The notes beneath the pieces were generated by a model. The model did no database searches. It was not told the origin of the DNA and worked only from the letters and a program-made list of their open reading frames with translations. Both the position numbers and the translations under genes were made by a program. Below are positions 17,338-26,081 of a stretch of 64,000 nt of DNA, one piece after another. How positions within the stretch are numbered: position 1 is the first letter of the stretch; the number at the start of each line of letters is the position of its first letter. The DNA is from Vallitalea pronyensis (lineage in GTDB: Bacteria > Bacillota > Clostridia > Lachnospirales > Vallitaleaceae): contig NZ_CP058649.1 of NCBI RefSeq assembly GCF_018141445.1, positions 267,001 to 331,000 on the forward strand. The letters run 5' to 3'.

Positions 17338-17366
17338 ATTATATCGGCTGCCGATATATTTGTCAA
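17338..17366 (-). promoter_or_regulatory. PadR operon promoter with overlapping palindromic operator
   Basis: On the minus strand TTGACA (17361-17366), a 17-nt spacer and TATAAT (17338-17343) form a near-consensus sigma-A promoter. A 19-nt palindrome, TATATCGGC-T-GCCGATATA (17340-17358), fills the spacer and runs into the -10 box. Partial copies of its half-site (TATATCG at 17304, ATATCG at 17320) lie in the leader. This is the expected place for autorepression by PadR. Confidence 0.85.
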
Positions 17367-17619
17367 GCTATTTTATTAAAGAGTATATTCTCCATTAACA
17401 TAATGTTCCTATGTATCACTTAGATAAGGCTACTTTATGTATTTAAAGTACGTTCTTTACAGCATTCATTTATGTAAGTCCATGAATATGCAACATATTT
17501 TATCTTGAAATTAATAAACGCGTCATATAAAATGATGCTAAAGTAGTATGATATGTATTACAACTTTTAAGTGTTGGTCATGGTTAAAGATTGTCATGAT
17601 TTTGAATGGAGAGGATACG

Positions 17620-18298
17620 ATGCATCATGTATTAATCATCGAAGATAACAAGGATGTAAATCTTATGTTAGCAGAAATGTTAACCAATGAGGGCTACATG
17701 GTACAATCTGTTTATAATGGTAAAACAGGAATAGAAGAAGCTAAGACTTTATCCTATGATCTTATCTTATTAGATATTATGCTTCCTTATAAAAGCGGTG
17801 AAGCAATCTTACAAGAGGTTCGGGAAATATCCGATATTCCTATCATTATCATCTCGGCTCGTCAGATGATTAAAACCAAGATAGACTTGTTGAAATTAGG
17901 AGCAGATGACTATATCACAAAGCCATTTGATCTAGGAGAAGTAATGGCCCGCATAGAGACTAATCTAAGGCAGTCCAAAACAGGAAACACCTGTACTTGA
18001 ATATAACGATATGATAATGGATATTGAGCGGCGATGTGTGACAATTAGGGGGCAGATTATAGAACTGACGCAAAAAGAATATATGATTTTAGAGCTGCTA
18101 ATGACCCACCAAGATAAAGTCTTTACCAAAGCTAACCTCTATGAATCGATTTGGGAAGATAGGTATCTTGGAGATGACAATGTCATAAAAGCCCATATGA
18201 GTCATCTTAGAAATAAGTTAAAAAAAGCCAACCCCAAAACGCAATATATTGAAACAGTATGGGGATTGGGATACCGTTTATACAAAAATCGATCATAA
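17620..18298 (+). pseudogene. OmpR-family response regulator split by a single-base frameshift
   Basis: The first part (17620-18000) encodes a complete receiver domain: IIEDN acidic pocket, LLDIMLP with the phospho-Asp, SAR and KPFD with the conserved Lys. Translation then hits TGA at 17998. The DNA-binding winged helix (KEYMILELLM, VFTKANLYESIWED, VKAHMSHLRNKLKK-like, YIETVWGLGYRLYK) is in another frame, from 18011 or earlier. Removing one A from the AAAA run at 17977-17980 joins them as QSK-QETPVLEYNDM, with a natural linker. So the gene carries a +1 insertion: a real mutation, a sequencing error or, less likely, programmed slippage. It heads an ABC transporter/kinase operon. Confidence 0.85.
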
Positions 18299-18361
18299 TT
18301 TTTCTTAACCCTTTCTTAACCTTTGCATAATACACTAGTGATAGAAAGGAATGGTGTAAAG

Positions 18362-19285
18362 ATGGATGAATGTGTTTTAAAAACGAATAATCTAACAAAA
18401 ACCTATCGTGGTGTTAAAGCTTTAGACAATGTATCCATAACCCTAACTACCGGTAAAATATACGGGTTAATTGGTCAGAATGGTGCAGGCAAAACAACGT
18501 TTATGCGTGTCGTATCTGGTCTTACATTCCCAGATACGGGAACCTTTGAACTCTTTGGGCATACTGGAGATAAATCGTTACAGCTGGAAAGAAAAAGGAT
18601 TGGCTGTATGATTGAATACCCTGGACTTGTTCCAAATATGACCGCAAAAGAATTCCTTAGGTACAGAAGACTATCCCGAGGTATCCCAGATAAGGAACTA
18701 GAGGTTGAGTTATTGAAACGTATTGGACTTGCTGAAACAGGCAAGAAAAAGATTAAACATTTCTCTCTAGGGATGAAGCAGCGTTTAGGTATTGCCAATG
18801 CTTTATTAGGTAATCCCGAGTTTCTCATGCTTGATGAGCCTATTAATGGTCTTGACCCCATTGGTATCGTAGAGATAAGAAGCCTTATCAAAAAACTATG
18901 TGAAGAGTTGAACATAACCATCTTGATTTCCAGTCACAATCTTCCAGAACTTTATCAAACAGCAACAGACTATATTATTATTCATCAAGGCAAGATCAAA
19001 CAAGAGATTACCCTAGAAGCGTTGGAGGGACAATGTAAACATCATATTCATATAGGTTGTAATGAGCCAGAAAAACTGGTAAGTATACTTGAAATGAAAC
19101 TTCACACCAAAAGCTATCAAGTGATGCCCGATAAGAGTGTAAAATTGTACGATTATTTGAATAAAAAAGAATGGGTGGCTCAGGTAATTTATGAAAATGG
19201 CATTATTGCAACGGACTTATCTGTTAGAGGGGATACATTAGAAGATTACTTTGTTTCTGTTATTGGGGGTGGTAAGGATGTATAA
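18362..19285 (+). CDS. ABC transporter ATP-binding protein, BcrA/lantibiotic-immunity type
   Basis: About 307 residues. Walker A is GQNGAGKT, signature FSLGMKQRLG, Walker B FLMLDEPINGLD and the H-loop SSH. The C-terminal extension of about 90 residues after the ATPase core is typical of BcrA-like subunits that export bacitracin or lantibiotics. ATG 18362 is preferred over an upstream start because the AAAGGA site lies between them. It overlaps the permease gene by 8 bp, and the operon also holds a response regulator and a kinase, as in peptide-antibiotic detoxification modules. Confidence 0.9.
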   Translation: MDECVLKTNNLTKTYRGVKALDNVSITLTTGKIYGLIGQNGAGKTTFMRVVSGLTFPDTGTFELFGHTGDKSLQLERKRIGCMIEYPGLVPNMTAKEFLRYRRLSRGIPDKELEVELLKRIGLAETGKKKIKHFSLGMKQRLGIANALLGNPEFLMLDEPINGLDPIGIVEIRSLIKKLCEELNITILISSHNLPELYQTATDYIIIHQGKIKQEITLEALEGQCKHHIHIGCNEPEKLVSILEMKLHTKSYQVMPDKSVKLYDYLNKKEWVAQVIYENGIIATDLSVRGDTLEDYFVSVIGGGKDV

Positions 19286-20072
19286 TTTAGTCAGAGCGGA
19301 TTTGTATAAGGTAAGCCGATCAACCTATATTAAAGCATTATTCCTTATCAGCACAATATGTGCTACAATCATGATACTGATGGCTTATTTGATACCACAA
19401 GGTAGAATGAACCCTAATTTTGCTGATCTTGGTTTAATGTTTTCAGATGCACATATTATGAGCGTCATTGGTGCTGTAACTGCAGGTATTCTGATTTGTG
19501 GTGATATGAACAACAAGGTTATCCACGATTTGATAGCAAGTGGGCATAGCAGAGGAAAAGTTATTATAAGTAAGACCCTTGTACTATGCTTAGTCATTGG
19601 TTTTATTTTATTACCTTATGCTATTATTGTTGGCATTGGTTTTGCAACAGGCGATGTGTTTAGTATGGTAGATCAATCGGTAGGGTTTCTTGGTTTACTG
19701 ACAGATAGCGGTAAAACCTTAACAGCATCCAATGTGTTGAAATTGGTGATTGTTATGATAACATTGATGGGTGTATATATCAGTCAATTAAGTATCACCA
19801 TACTATTAGGATTTAAACTAAAAAAACCCTTGTATATTGTTGGTCTCTATTATGGTTTCGGAGGTATATGTGCTCAGTTATTATTATTAGAGGGTAAATT
19901 TCCTCAGTTTGACCGATTATTTGCACTTACCCCATACGGTGGTAGGCACATCTTACTGACCCTTGATACGCCATGGACATCTATTATAAAAACAATATTG
20001 ATCATTGTTTTATATATTGTTGTTATAGTAAGTCTAACAAACCGTTTATTTAAAAAAGCGGAGATTAAATAA
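19278..20072 (+). CDS. ABC-2 type permease, peptide-antibiotic exporter type
   Basis: About 264 residues with six TM segments (first at ~17-37, last near the C-terminus). The start ATG lies inside the end of the ATPase gene with GGGGGTGGTAAGG as its ribosome binding region. The sequence CGDMNNKVIHDLIASGHSRGKV is the coupling-helix region usual in the BcrB/ABC-2 group. Together with the ATPase it should form a membrane exporter; the substrate is unknown. Confidence 0.85.
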   Translation: MYNLVRADLYKVSRSTYIKALFLISTICATIMILMAYLIPQGRMNPNFADLGLMFSDAHIMSVIGAVTAGILICGDMNNKVIHDLIASGHSRGKVIISKTLVLCLVIGFILLPYAIIVGIGFATGDVFSMVDQSVGFLGLLTDSGKTLTASNVLKLVIVMITLMGVYISQLSITILLGFKLKKPLYIVGLYYGFGGICAQLLLLEGKFPQFDRLFALTPYGGRHILLTLDTPWTSIIKTILIIVLYIVVIVSLTNRLFKKAEIK

Positions 20073-20111
20073 ATGCTATTATGATATGAATCATTAAAGG
20101 TGGTTGTAAGC

Positions 20112-21008
20112 ATGGTCATTATAATAGGTATCTTGTTTATGATTATATTATTACTGATGGGCTATATCGCTTTCTTTCAAATTCAGTTACGCAGTATGAA
20201 TCAGCAGATGTCAAAACGATTTCTTGAACATACGAGGCAGCCCATCAGTATTGAATTATTCAATAAACAACTCAACCATTTAGCTCACAATATCAATCAA
20301 TTTTTTAAGGCGGAGGAAGCACTCCGCCTAGAAGTCGTGGGGGAAGAAAAACGCTTTAAAGAAATGATTGCTAATATCTCACATGATCTACGGACACCGC
20401 TGACGGCTATTAAAGGCTATCAGCAACTTATGGAAAAAGAAGAATTGACAGCCAATCAACTCCAAAAATTACATATTGCACAAAAACATGCAAGAGCTTT
20501 AGAAGAGCTGATTGAACAGTTTTATCAATATTCATCCGCCTTAACAGCAGATATTCACATCCATTGGGAACGTATTAATTTAACAAACCTGGTAACAGAA
20601 TGTCTCGCAGAATATGTAGCTTCTTTTGAAAAAGAAGGCATGTCTGTGATCGTTGAAGAGGATAACGCCGTATATGCTTACGCCGACCGATTATTAACCA
20701 TAAGAGTTATTCAGAACCTTATCAGAAACTGCCTAACCCATGGCAAAGGGCACATTCGGGTCAAAGTCTATACAGACCAATATGCCATTATATCTTTTAA
20801 TAATACTGTTTCTAATGGGTCATCGATCGATATCAATCGATTGTTTGATCGTTTTTACACAGGAGATAAAGCAAGAGGTAACGGGGCAGGTCTTGGTTTA
20901 TCCATCGTACGCCAATTAACTGAGAAGATGGATGGGTATGTGTATGCAACACTTGATAATGATGAACTTGATATATGTGTTGCTTTAAACGTGTACCATA
21001 ACGTTTAG
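20112..21008 (+). CDS. Sensor histidine kinase with short N-terminal membrane anchor
   Basis: About 298 residues. A single TM helix (residues ~2-24) precedes a coiled-coil linker, then a HisKA helix with SHDLRTPLTAIKGYQQL (phospho-His) and an ATPase domain with NLIRNCLTHGKG (N box) and GAGLGLSIVRQL (G box). There is no extracellular sensor domain, so it may sense through the neighbouring permease, as intramembrane-sensing kinases do. AAAGGTGG lies 8 nt before ATG 20112. Its cognate regulator is probably the frameshifted gene at the operon start. Confidence 0.92.
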   Translation: MVIIIGILFMIILLLMGYIAFFQIQLRSMNQQMSKRFLEHTRQPISIELFNKQLNHLAHNINQFFKAEEALRLEVVGEEKRFKEMIANISHDLRTPLTAIKGYQQLMEKEELTANQLQKLHIAQKHARALEELIEQFYQYSSALTADIHIHWERINLTNLVTECLAEYVASFEKEGMSVIVEEDNAVYAYADRLLTIRVIQNLIRNCLTHGKGHIRVKVYTDQYAIISFNNTVSNGSSIDINRLFDRFYTGDKARGNGAGLGLSIVRQLTEKMDGYVYATLDNDELDICVALNVYHNV

Positions 21009-21136
21009 TTTGAATTAACTTATTTCATCTTAAGTGTACTGCAAAACCAATAGATAACATTTATTTGTAAATGGTTTATAATACTCCAATGCTCTCCTTT
21101 AAACCTTTATCCTATATCTTTCCTCTAATAATGATG

Positions 21137-21802
21137 TTATTCTGGAATCTTAAAGTAAGCATCTTCCCTTAATTTATAATAACGTTTGTTGGCCTTTATC
21201 TCCACATCCGTATCAAATACAACTTTATATATTTTGCATGATACTAGGTTTAAATCAGTCAAATCTATTTTCTCCTTAACAACAAAATTATCACCACTAT
21301 TTATCTTTTCATCTTTAATCACCGTAGCATAAATCGGGTACGCCTTAGAGTGTCGATAAATTTCTGACTCGTTTTCATCATAGATAGCAAAATCAAAATA
21401 GGGGTATTTTAAAGTAATCGTTATATCTTCTTGCGTTATATTTTTGATTATAAATTCCAAATCTAATTCATTATTATTTATATGTGTTATTAATGCATTT
21501 CTAAAACCATCATATTCTGTGTAATAAGCTTTACTGCTATTACTATTTTCTACTATATTAGCTGTTTTTGTTACGTCATTCCAAATCACATCTTTATTGA
21601 GTAATTCAGATACTTTACGTAATGGTACATATGTTGTATTTTCATATATAAAATTATCTAAATCCACTTTTTCGCCATTAATTTTTATATTAATATAATT
21701 AAATAACACTTCAATATTAGTGTTACTATATGCAAAAGTAATACCTGAATATGTTATACATATTAATAATACCGCTATTATCATTCGTCTGTTCTTTTTC
21801 AA
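21137..21802 (-). CDS. Secreted protein with copper-amine-oxidase-like N-terminal domain
   Basis: About 221 residues. The TTG at 21800-21802 is taken as start because GGAGGG lies 6 nt before it. A signal peptide (KKNRRMIIAVLLICITYSGITFAYS) ends near residue 25. Next comes the stalk-type domain INGEKVDLDNFIYENTTYV with PLRKVSELLNKDVIWN, a hallmark of Cu_amine_oxidN1 modules that are common on clostridial cell-wall proteins. The C-terminal ~100 residues look like a beta-sandwich (FIIKNITQEDITITLKYPYFDF). No enzyme domain is attached; it is probably an envelope-associated or scaffold protein. Confidence 0.75.
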   Translation of the reverse strand: MKKNRRMIIAVLLICITYSGITFAYSNTNIEVLFNYINIKINGEKVDLDNFIYENTTYVPLRKVSELLNKDVIWNDVTKTANIVENSNSSKAYYTEYDGFRNALITHINNNELDLEFIIKNITQEDITITLKYPYFDFAIYDENESEIYRHSKAYPIYATVIKDEKINSGDNFVVKEKIDLTDLNLVSCKIYKVVFDTDVEIKANKRYYKLREDAYFKIPE

Positions 21803-21922
21803 ATTAATCCCTCCATAATACTGTTTCATCATACTGATTTTAGGGATTATGAAGTATGGTATTATGCATCACCCATACTCCTATTTCCCTTACTATATAA
21901 ATAATCACATGTACTTTATCAG

Positions 21923-23341
21923 TTATTTACTCCTTACTGCTGCAATATGTAGTAACCCAGTTTTTTCATTTCTCTCTATGACTAATTCTTTGGCATGGAA
22001 TTGATCTGCATTTTTGAACACGAAATCTTTGATTTTGGCTTTAATTGTTTCGGATTCTTCTTCTAATAGTTTCTTTTCTTCATCGTTAGATGCTGAAAAA
22101 TGTTTTATTGGAAAGGATGTTATTTCTTCATATTCTGAATTCAATACTACTCTCTCTACAGGGTCTAATCCCATTTCATAAGACTCTATGTATTCAACAA
22201 TCTCAATGGTGTATTGATTCTCTTGTTTTACCACTGTTTTTACCATATAGTCCCATATCATATCTACGCTCATGCCAACAAGACAATACATGTTATCCTC
22301 TTCTAAATACTTCACTAACCTTGAACTAGTTTTTGTGATCTTTTTTGAAAAGTCGTCACCATATAGTATTTTAGCTGCTTTTTCCACTTCATCAGAGGTG
22401 AACTCATGTGTTCCTTTTGTTTGTACAAGGTATTCTGATGCCATCCTCCAAATCCAATCCTCACTGGCTTGATTGATGTCTTCAAATACGGGCACTGCTT
22501 CTACATAATGGCTATTATATATCCAATCAATGTATTGCTTAATTTCTTGTTTTTCTGTATCTGTTAACCTGTTACTTGGAGTTGCTCCAGTTGGTTGCGT
22601 TTTAGGCGTCATGTTTGTTAGAGACTCCACAAATCTCGTACCATCAAATGTATAAATGATGGTTTCGGTTCCATCAATCTTTTTAAGGTTGACACCATCT
22701 GCATCATATAAATAGCTGCTTAGCCATGTATATAGAAGGTTATTATCTTCATTAAATTGATAACTCCCCATTTTTAAATTATAATCGTCTTTATAAGTAG
22801 AGCGGGACTTTAATATACCATCCCAAGCTTTGATAAATTCTCCATTTTCTATGTACCATAGATGGGATGTGAGTACATCAACACCTGTACCCCCCGTTCT
22901 GTCTATTACTTCAAAGATTTTTTTCCCACCCACCATCATAGGCTTCATTACATTCCATTCCGATATATGCCACTTTTCATCGGCTATGAGTTCAGGTTTA
23001 CCCTCTTCATTCATATCAAAAATATAGAAATTACCAAGATGTACGCCACCAATATTCTTAGCGATTATTTCTAGTTCTGTATCACTATCCAGATTAACTA
23101 ATTCATATTCAAATTCCTCATAATAATCTGTTTTATGTTCACTCTGCTCCTTAACCCAAGTTATCACTTCTTCTTTCGTTAATTCATTAGCATTAGCATT
23201 CATGTCATCATTATCTTTTAAATTATCATCAACATTATTACTATGTGATTGCATGGAAAGAGCTAATACAACCAATCCTATGGTGACAATAGATAGTGTT
23301 ACAATCGATATTATTTTATGTTTATATAACATTTTTTTCAT
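21923..23341 (-). CDS. Membrane-anchored extracytoplasmic protein, unknown function
   Basis: A 472-residue protein with an uncleaved-looking N-terminal TM helix (residues ~9-30) and a large outer part. The first domain (residues ~50-230) contains LVNLDSDTELEIIAKNIGG and GNFYIFDMNEEGKPELI, reminiscent of FG-GAP/VCBS-like segments in proteins that describe themselves by acidic turns. The second part (~250-472) has TEKQEIKQYIDWIYN and DEVEKAAKILYGDDF. I cannot name a family. It lies 120 nt upstream of the copper-amine-oxidase-like gene on the same strand and may share its transcript. Confidence 0.65.
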   Translation of the reverse strand: MKKMLYKHKIISIVTLSIVTIGLVVLALSMQSHSNNVDDNLKDNDDMNANANELTKEEVITWVKEQSEHKTDYYEEFEYELVNLDSDTELEIIAKNIGGVHLGNFYIFDMNEEGKPELIADEKWHISEWNVMKPMMVGGKKIFEVIDRTGGTGVDVLTSHLWYIENGEFIKAWDGILKSRSTYKDDYNLKMGSYQFNEDNNLLYTWLSSYLYDADGVNLKKIDGTETIIYTFDGTRFVESLTNMTPKTQPTGATPSNRLTDTEKQEIKQYIDWIYNSHYVEAVPVFEDINQASEDWIWRMASEYLVQTKGTHEFTSDEVEKAAKILYGDDFSKKITKTSSRLVKYLEEDNMYCLVGMSVDMIWDYMVKTVVKQENQYTIEIVEYIESYEMGLDPVERVVLNSEYEEITSFPIKHFSASNDEEKKLLEEESETIKAKIKDFVFKNADQFHAKELVIERNEKTGLLHIAAVRSK

Positions 23342-23581
23342 TCATATTTTCCTCTCATCACATCCTAATAAGATGCACTATAAACATGGTTAATACTGCG
23401 CTACTTATGTAAACTCATTAAGTGTTTATCATGTCCATTTGTTTCTACACTATACATAATCCCTCCTATACTTTATCTTCTGTATTACCAATATGCATGA
23501 GGAATACCCCTTTATTGATTCCACCATATCCGTTTTATTATAACTTATTTTCGATTTCTTAACAATCAAGGATACCATATC

Positions 23582-23929
23582 TCAATTAGGAAAACTTCTA
23601 AAAACCACTTGATTACCATCAGTATCTTCAAAATACATATTTCGAGCTCCCCAAGGTCTTGTTGTTGGCTTTTCAATGATTTTTACACCAAGTTGACTTA
23701 ACCTCTCATACGCTTGATCAACATCATCCACAGTGAAAGCAACAACCATGTTCTCATTTTTACTATTTTTTACATGCCCATTATTATAGATAGCCAATGT
23801 AACACCTTTGATTGTGATGGCTTGATGTATTTCACTATCACAATCTGATGAGGTTCTTAAAACCTTTTTGTAAAAATCTGCTAACCTTGGAACATTGGTT
23901 GTAAGTAAACATAACTCTCCAAACTCCAC
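23582..23929 (-). CDS. VOC family (glyoxalase/dioxygenase fold) protein
   Basis: About 115 residues, one vicinal-oxygen-chelate module: FGELCLLTTNVPRLADFYKK at the start, AFTVDDVDQAYERL in the middle and ARNMYFEDTDGNQVVFRSF at the end. The final segment carries the GNQV-type metal-site strand. Such small proteins act in glyoxal, antibiotic or unknown chemistry. GTG 23929 is preferred: AGGGAG lies 9 nt before it, while an upstream TTG abuts that site, and family members usually start with M-x-F-G-E. It is monocistronic. Confidence 0.85.
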   Translation of the reverse strand: MEFGELCLLTTNVPRLADFYKKVLRTSSDCDSEIHQAITIKGVTLAIYNNGHVKNSKNENMVVAFTVDDVDQAYERLSQLGVKIIEKPTTRPWGARNMYFEDTDGNQVVFRSFPN

Positions 23930-24361
23930 TTCTATCAACTCCCTATTTTAAATTCTAATCATTATGTACAATGCTTATTTCATTATAACATCAACCATAA
24001 ACGGATACCATTCTATTCATCTTATGATTATCTCTAATTCTGTCCTAGATATCTTTTAATTTGTTGAAATATCAAATTCATGTATATGAAATTCCTTACT
24101 ATCCGTTATCCTAGCTAAGGTATGCAATATGTTTAGATTCTGGAGACCATAATGGGGTATGTACTGTAGAGATTTAATCATAACAAAACAACTCTGTCAT
24201 ATAAATGTCAGAGTTGTAAATTTAAAATTCTTTTATTATTTTTTAATTTATTGTTTATAACCAGCGTATTCAATGATTGTTATATGTAACCAAATAGCTT
24301 CGTCCTTAATTATTGCTGATTTCATAGAAAGCCATGTTAAACTACTTTTGTGGATTAATTT
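23930..24361. other. Intergenic stretch
   Basis: About 430 A+T-rich bases between two minus-strand genes. It holds one terminator (24184-24217). I see no other structured element or supported gene. Confidence 0.5.
24184..24217 (-). terminator. Terminator after the MarR/hydrolase operon
   Basis: ACAACTCTG (24188-24196) pairs with CAGAGTTGT (24209-24217), extended inside by a partly paired AT stretch, with TTTTGTTA following on the minus strand. Confidence 0.75.
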
Positions 24362-25180
24362 TTATATTCTCTTTAAATATTCATCAAAGTATTGATAAAA
24401 TTCTCTTTTATGTCCTAAATGAACATTATGATTAGTATTTGACATTTTGTAGGCAAGGCAATTCGGAATTAGAGATTTCATCTTAAGAAAATCCTCTTCT
24501 GCTATTGCTCCTTTAATTAACAACACTAGACACTTTATGTTTGGCAAGATATGAAACCAATCTTGTCTATGTGCTAAGTAACTTGCCATAGCCTTAGAAC
24601 TGAACAACATCTGATATCCTTCTAGCGTTTCTACCAAACTATTCATAAAATGTTGATACTCCAAATTTGATTCTGTAGCTTGCTTAATAAAATTCATTGC
24701 TTCGTTTAGTGTGGCAAATGGCAAGGGCCAATCTTTAGTCATTGGGTCACTGCGTTCACTTTTATCTAATAGTTTATTTGGCTCTACAGGTCCTGCCGCA
24801 GAAATATCAAGTATAGCTACTGCTTTTACATACTTAGGATATACCGCTGTTAAATATGCTACTATTGCTCCACCCATAGAATGACCTACCAAAATGACTG
24901 AATCTATTTTCAAAAAATTCAATAGTTCAATGATGTCCCCAGCCATTTCTTCAGTTGTATATTCTGATTCAGGTTTACTACTTAATCCGTGTCCCCTTTG
25001 ATCTGGTGCGATAATTCTATACTGTTCTCCATAGTGTTGGATAAAGTCAGACCAAGTTTCTGCTCTTCCCCATAATCCATGAAGACAAAGAACTGTTGGT
25101 CCTTGGGTCTTTGTGTCAAAATAAAACATGTCAATACTCTTCAGCTTAGCAATATTTCTATAAATTTTTGTTTTACCCAT
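24362..25180 (-). CDS. Alpha/beta hydrolase
   Basis: A 272-residue single-domain hydrolase. Visible features are the oxyanion region VLCLHGLWGRAETW, the second strand YRIIAPDQRGHGLSSKP, the nucleophile elbow LVGHSMGGAI (Ser in GHSMG), an acid in the late LVLLIKGAIAEEDF strand and the catalytic His in NTNHNVHLGH. No signal peptide is present, so it is cytosolic. GGAGGTATAAT precedes ATG. An operator-like TTAGAGTTCTAA lies just upstream, identical to one before the adjacent marR gene, so it is probably a MarR-controlled detoxification esterase; substrate unknown. Confidence 0.88.
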   Translation of the reverse strand: MGKTKIYRNIAKLKSIDMFYFDTKTQGPTVLCLHGLWGRAETWSDFIQHYGEQYRIIAPDQRGHGLSSKPESEYTTEEMAGDIIELLNFLKIDSVILVGHSMGGAIVAYLTAVYPKYVKAVAILDISAAGPVEPNKLLDKSERSDPMTKDWPLPFATLNEAMNFIKQATESNLEYQHFMNSLVETLEGYQMLFSSKAMASYLAHRQDWFHILPNIKCLVLLIKGAIAEEDFLKMKSLIPNCLAYKMSNTNHNVHLGHKREFYQYFDEYLKRI

Positions 25181-25200
25181 ATTATACCTCCATTTTTTAG

Positions 25201-25212
25201 TTAGAGTTCTAA
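25201..25212. promoter_or_regulatory. MarR-type operator upstream of the hydrolase
   Basis: The 12-mer TTAGAGTTCTAA is palindromic except for its two central bases. Its reverse complement occurs exactly once more nearby, before the marR start, in the same position relative to the ribosome binding site. Confidence 0.7.
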
Positions 25213-25237
25213 TTATAAAATTAAAAAAAAATCAATT

Positions 25238-25666
25238 TTAGTAATCCATATTTTTAAATACCTTCATAATCAATTGCTCCAGTTGCTCCCTCTCCTCACT
25301 ACTTAGACATTTCAATGGATCGAACCGATCCATGTCCTTAGGTCCGCAAGCACCATATAAGGACTCTAGTTTTATAAGCCCGTCCTCAGTGATGGAAATC
25401 CTATATTGTCTAGCGTTTTCTGGATCTCTTTCTCTTTTGACCCAACCTTTTTTTTCTAGATTCTTTATGATTACTGTTGCTGTAGGACGGTCGCAATACA
25501 GCATTTCTGCTATTTGAAAGGGATATAAAAATGATTTCTTTTTCAATTGCTTTAAAACAAACTGTTGTTTTAAGGAGATATCATGAGGGACAAGCTCACG
25601 TTGGAGTTTCCTTGTCCATGTAAGATAGATCCTACCCAACTTGTTCATTAGATGTAGTTTTGCCAT
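25238..25666 (-). CDS. MarR-family transcriptional regulator
   Basis: About 142 residues with a winged helix: SFLYPFQIAEMLYCDRPTAT, VIIKNLEKKGWVKRERDPEN and ARQYRISITEDGLIKLE. The start is ATG 25664-25666, with GGAGG 5 nt before it; in-frame codons upstream overlap that site. The operator-like palindrome sits directly upstream, so autoregulation is likely. Its partner is the hydrolase gene 57 nt downstream. Confidence 0.9.
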   Translation of the reverse strand: MAKLHLMNKLGRIYLTWTRKLQRELVPHDISLKQQFVLKQLKKKSFLYPFQIAEMLYCDRPTATVIIKNLEKKGWVKRERDPENARQYRISITEDGLIKLESLYGACGPKDMDRFDPLKCLSSEEREQLEQLIMKVFKNMDY

Positions 25667-25680
25667 ATTTTCCTCCATAA

Positions 25681-25692
25681 TTAGAACTCTAA
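25681..25692. promoter_or_regulatory. MarR-type operator upstream of marR
   Basis: TTAGAACTCTAA on the plus strand, the exact reverse complement of the 25201-25212 site, within ATTAGAACTCTAAT. A TTGACA lies about 40 nt farther upstream on the minus strand, so the site falls at or just after the promoter. Confidence 0.7.
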
Positions 25693-26081
25693 TCATACTT
25701 TACTATTTATTACTATTTTTGTCAATATCTAATTTTAGACTTTCATCAATTTCTGTTCTTTGAATGGTCATAGTTTTCTTCACCTAAACCTTTATGATTT
25801 ATTGTAACATCTTCATTTAATGTCTTTTTATTAGATTGTGTGACTTCCTCTATACTGCTGGTTTTAAGCAAATTAAAAATAGTGGCATTGGATAATTTAA
25901 AGAATTATCCATAAAATATTAGACAATATTTTCCAAACTATATTTACACATTTTTAACTACTTTTATTACCTTTTCTCAACATTTACCCATCATATTTAT
26001 ATTTAAGTCACATATATTTAATCGTAGAGATACATTTCTTACTACAATTATTTATATAAATCCATAAAGGAGGATAAACAA
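25693..26081. other. Divergent intergenic region marR / multicopper oxidase
   Basis: About 390 A+T-rich bases that must hold the oxidase promoter. I see no clear sigma-A promoter near the oxidase. A mother-cell sigma promoter would fit a spore-coat gene, but no convincing match could be read. Confidence 0.4.

Noticed and set aside
25900..26081. Sporulation sigma-factor promoter before the multicopper oxidase
   Set aside because: CATA-like hexamers occur in this AT-rich stretch, but no -35/-10 pair is better than chance.
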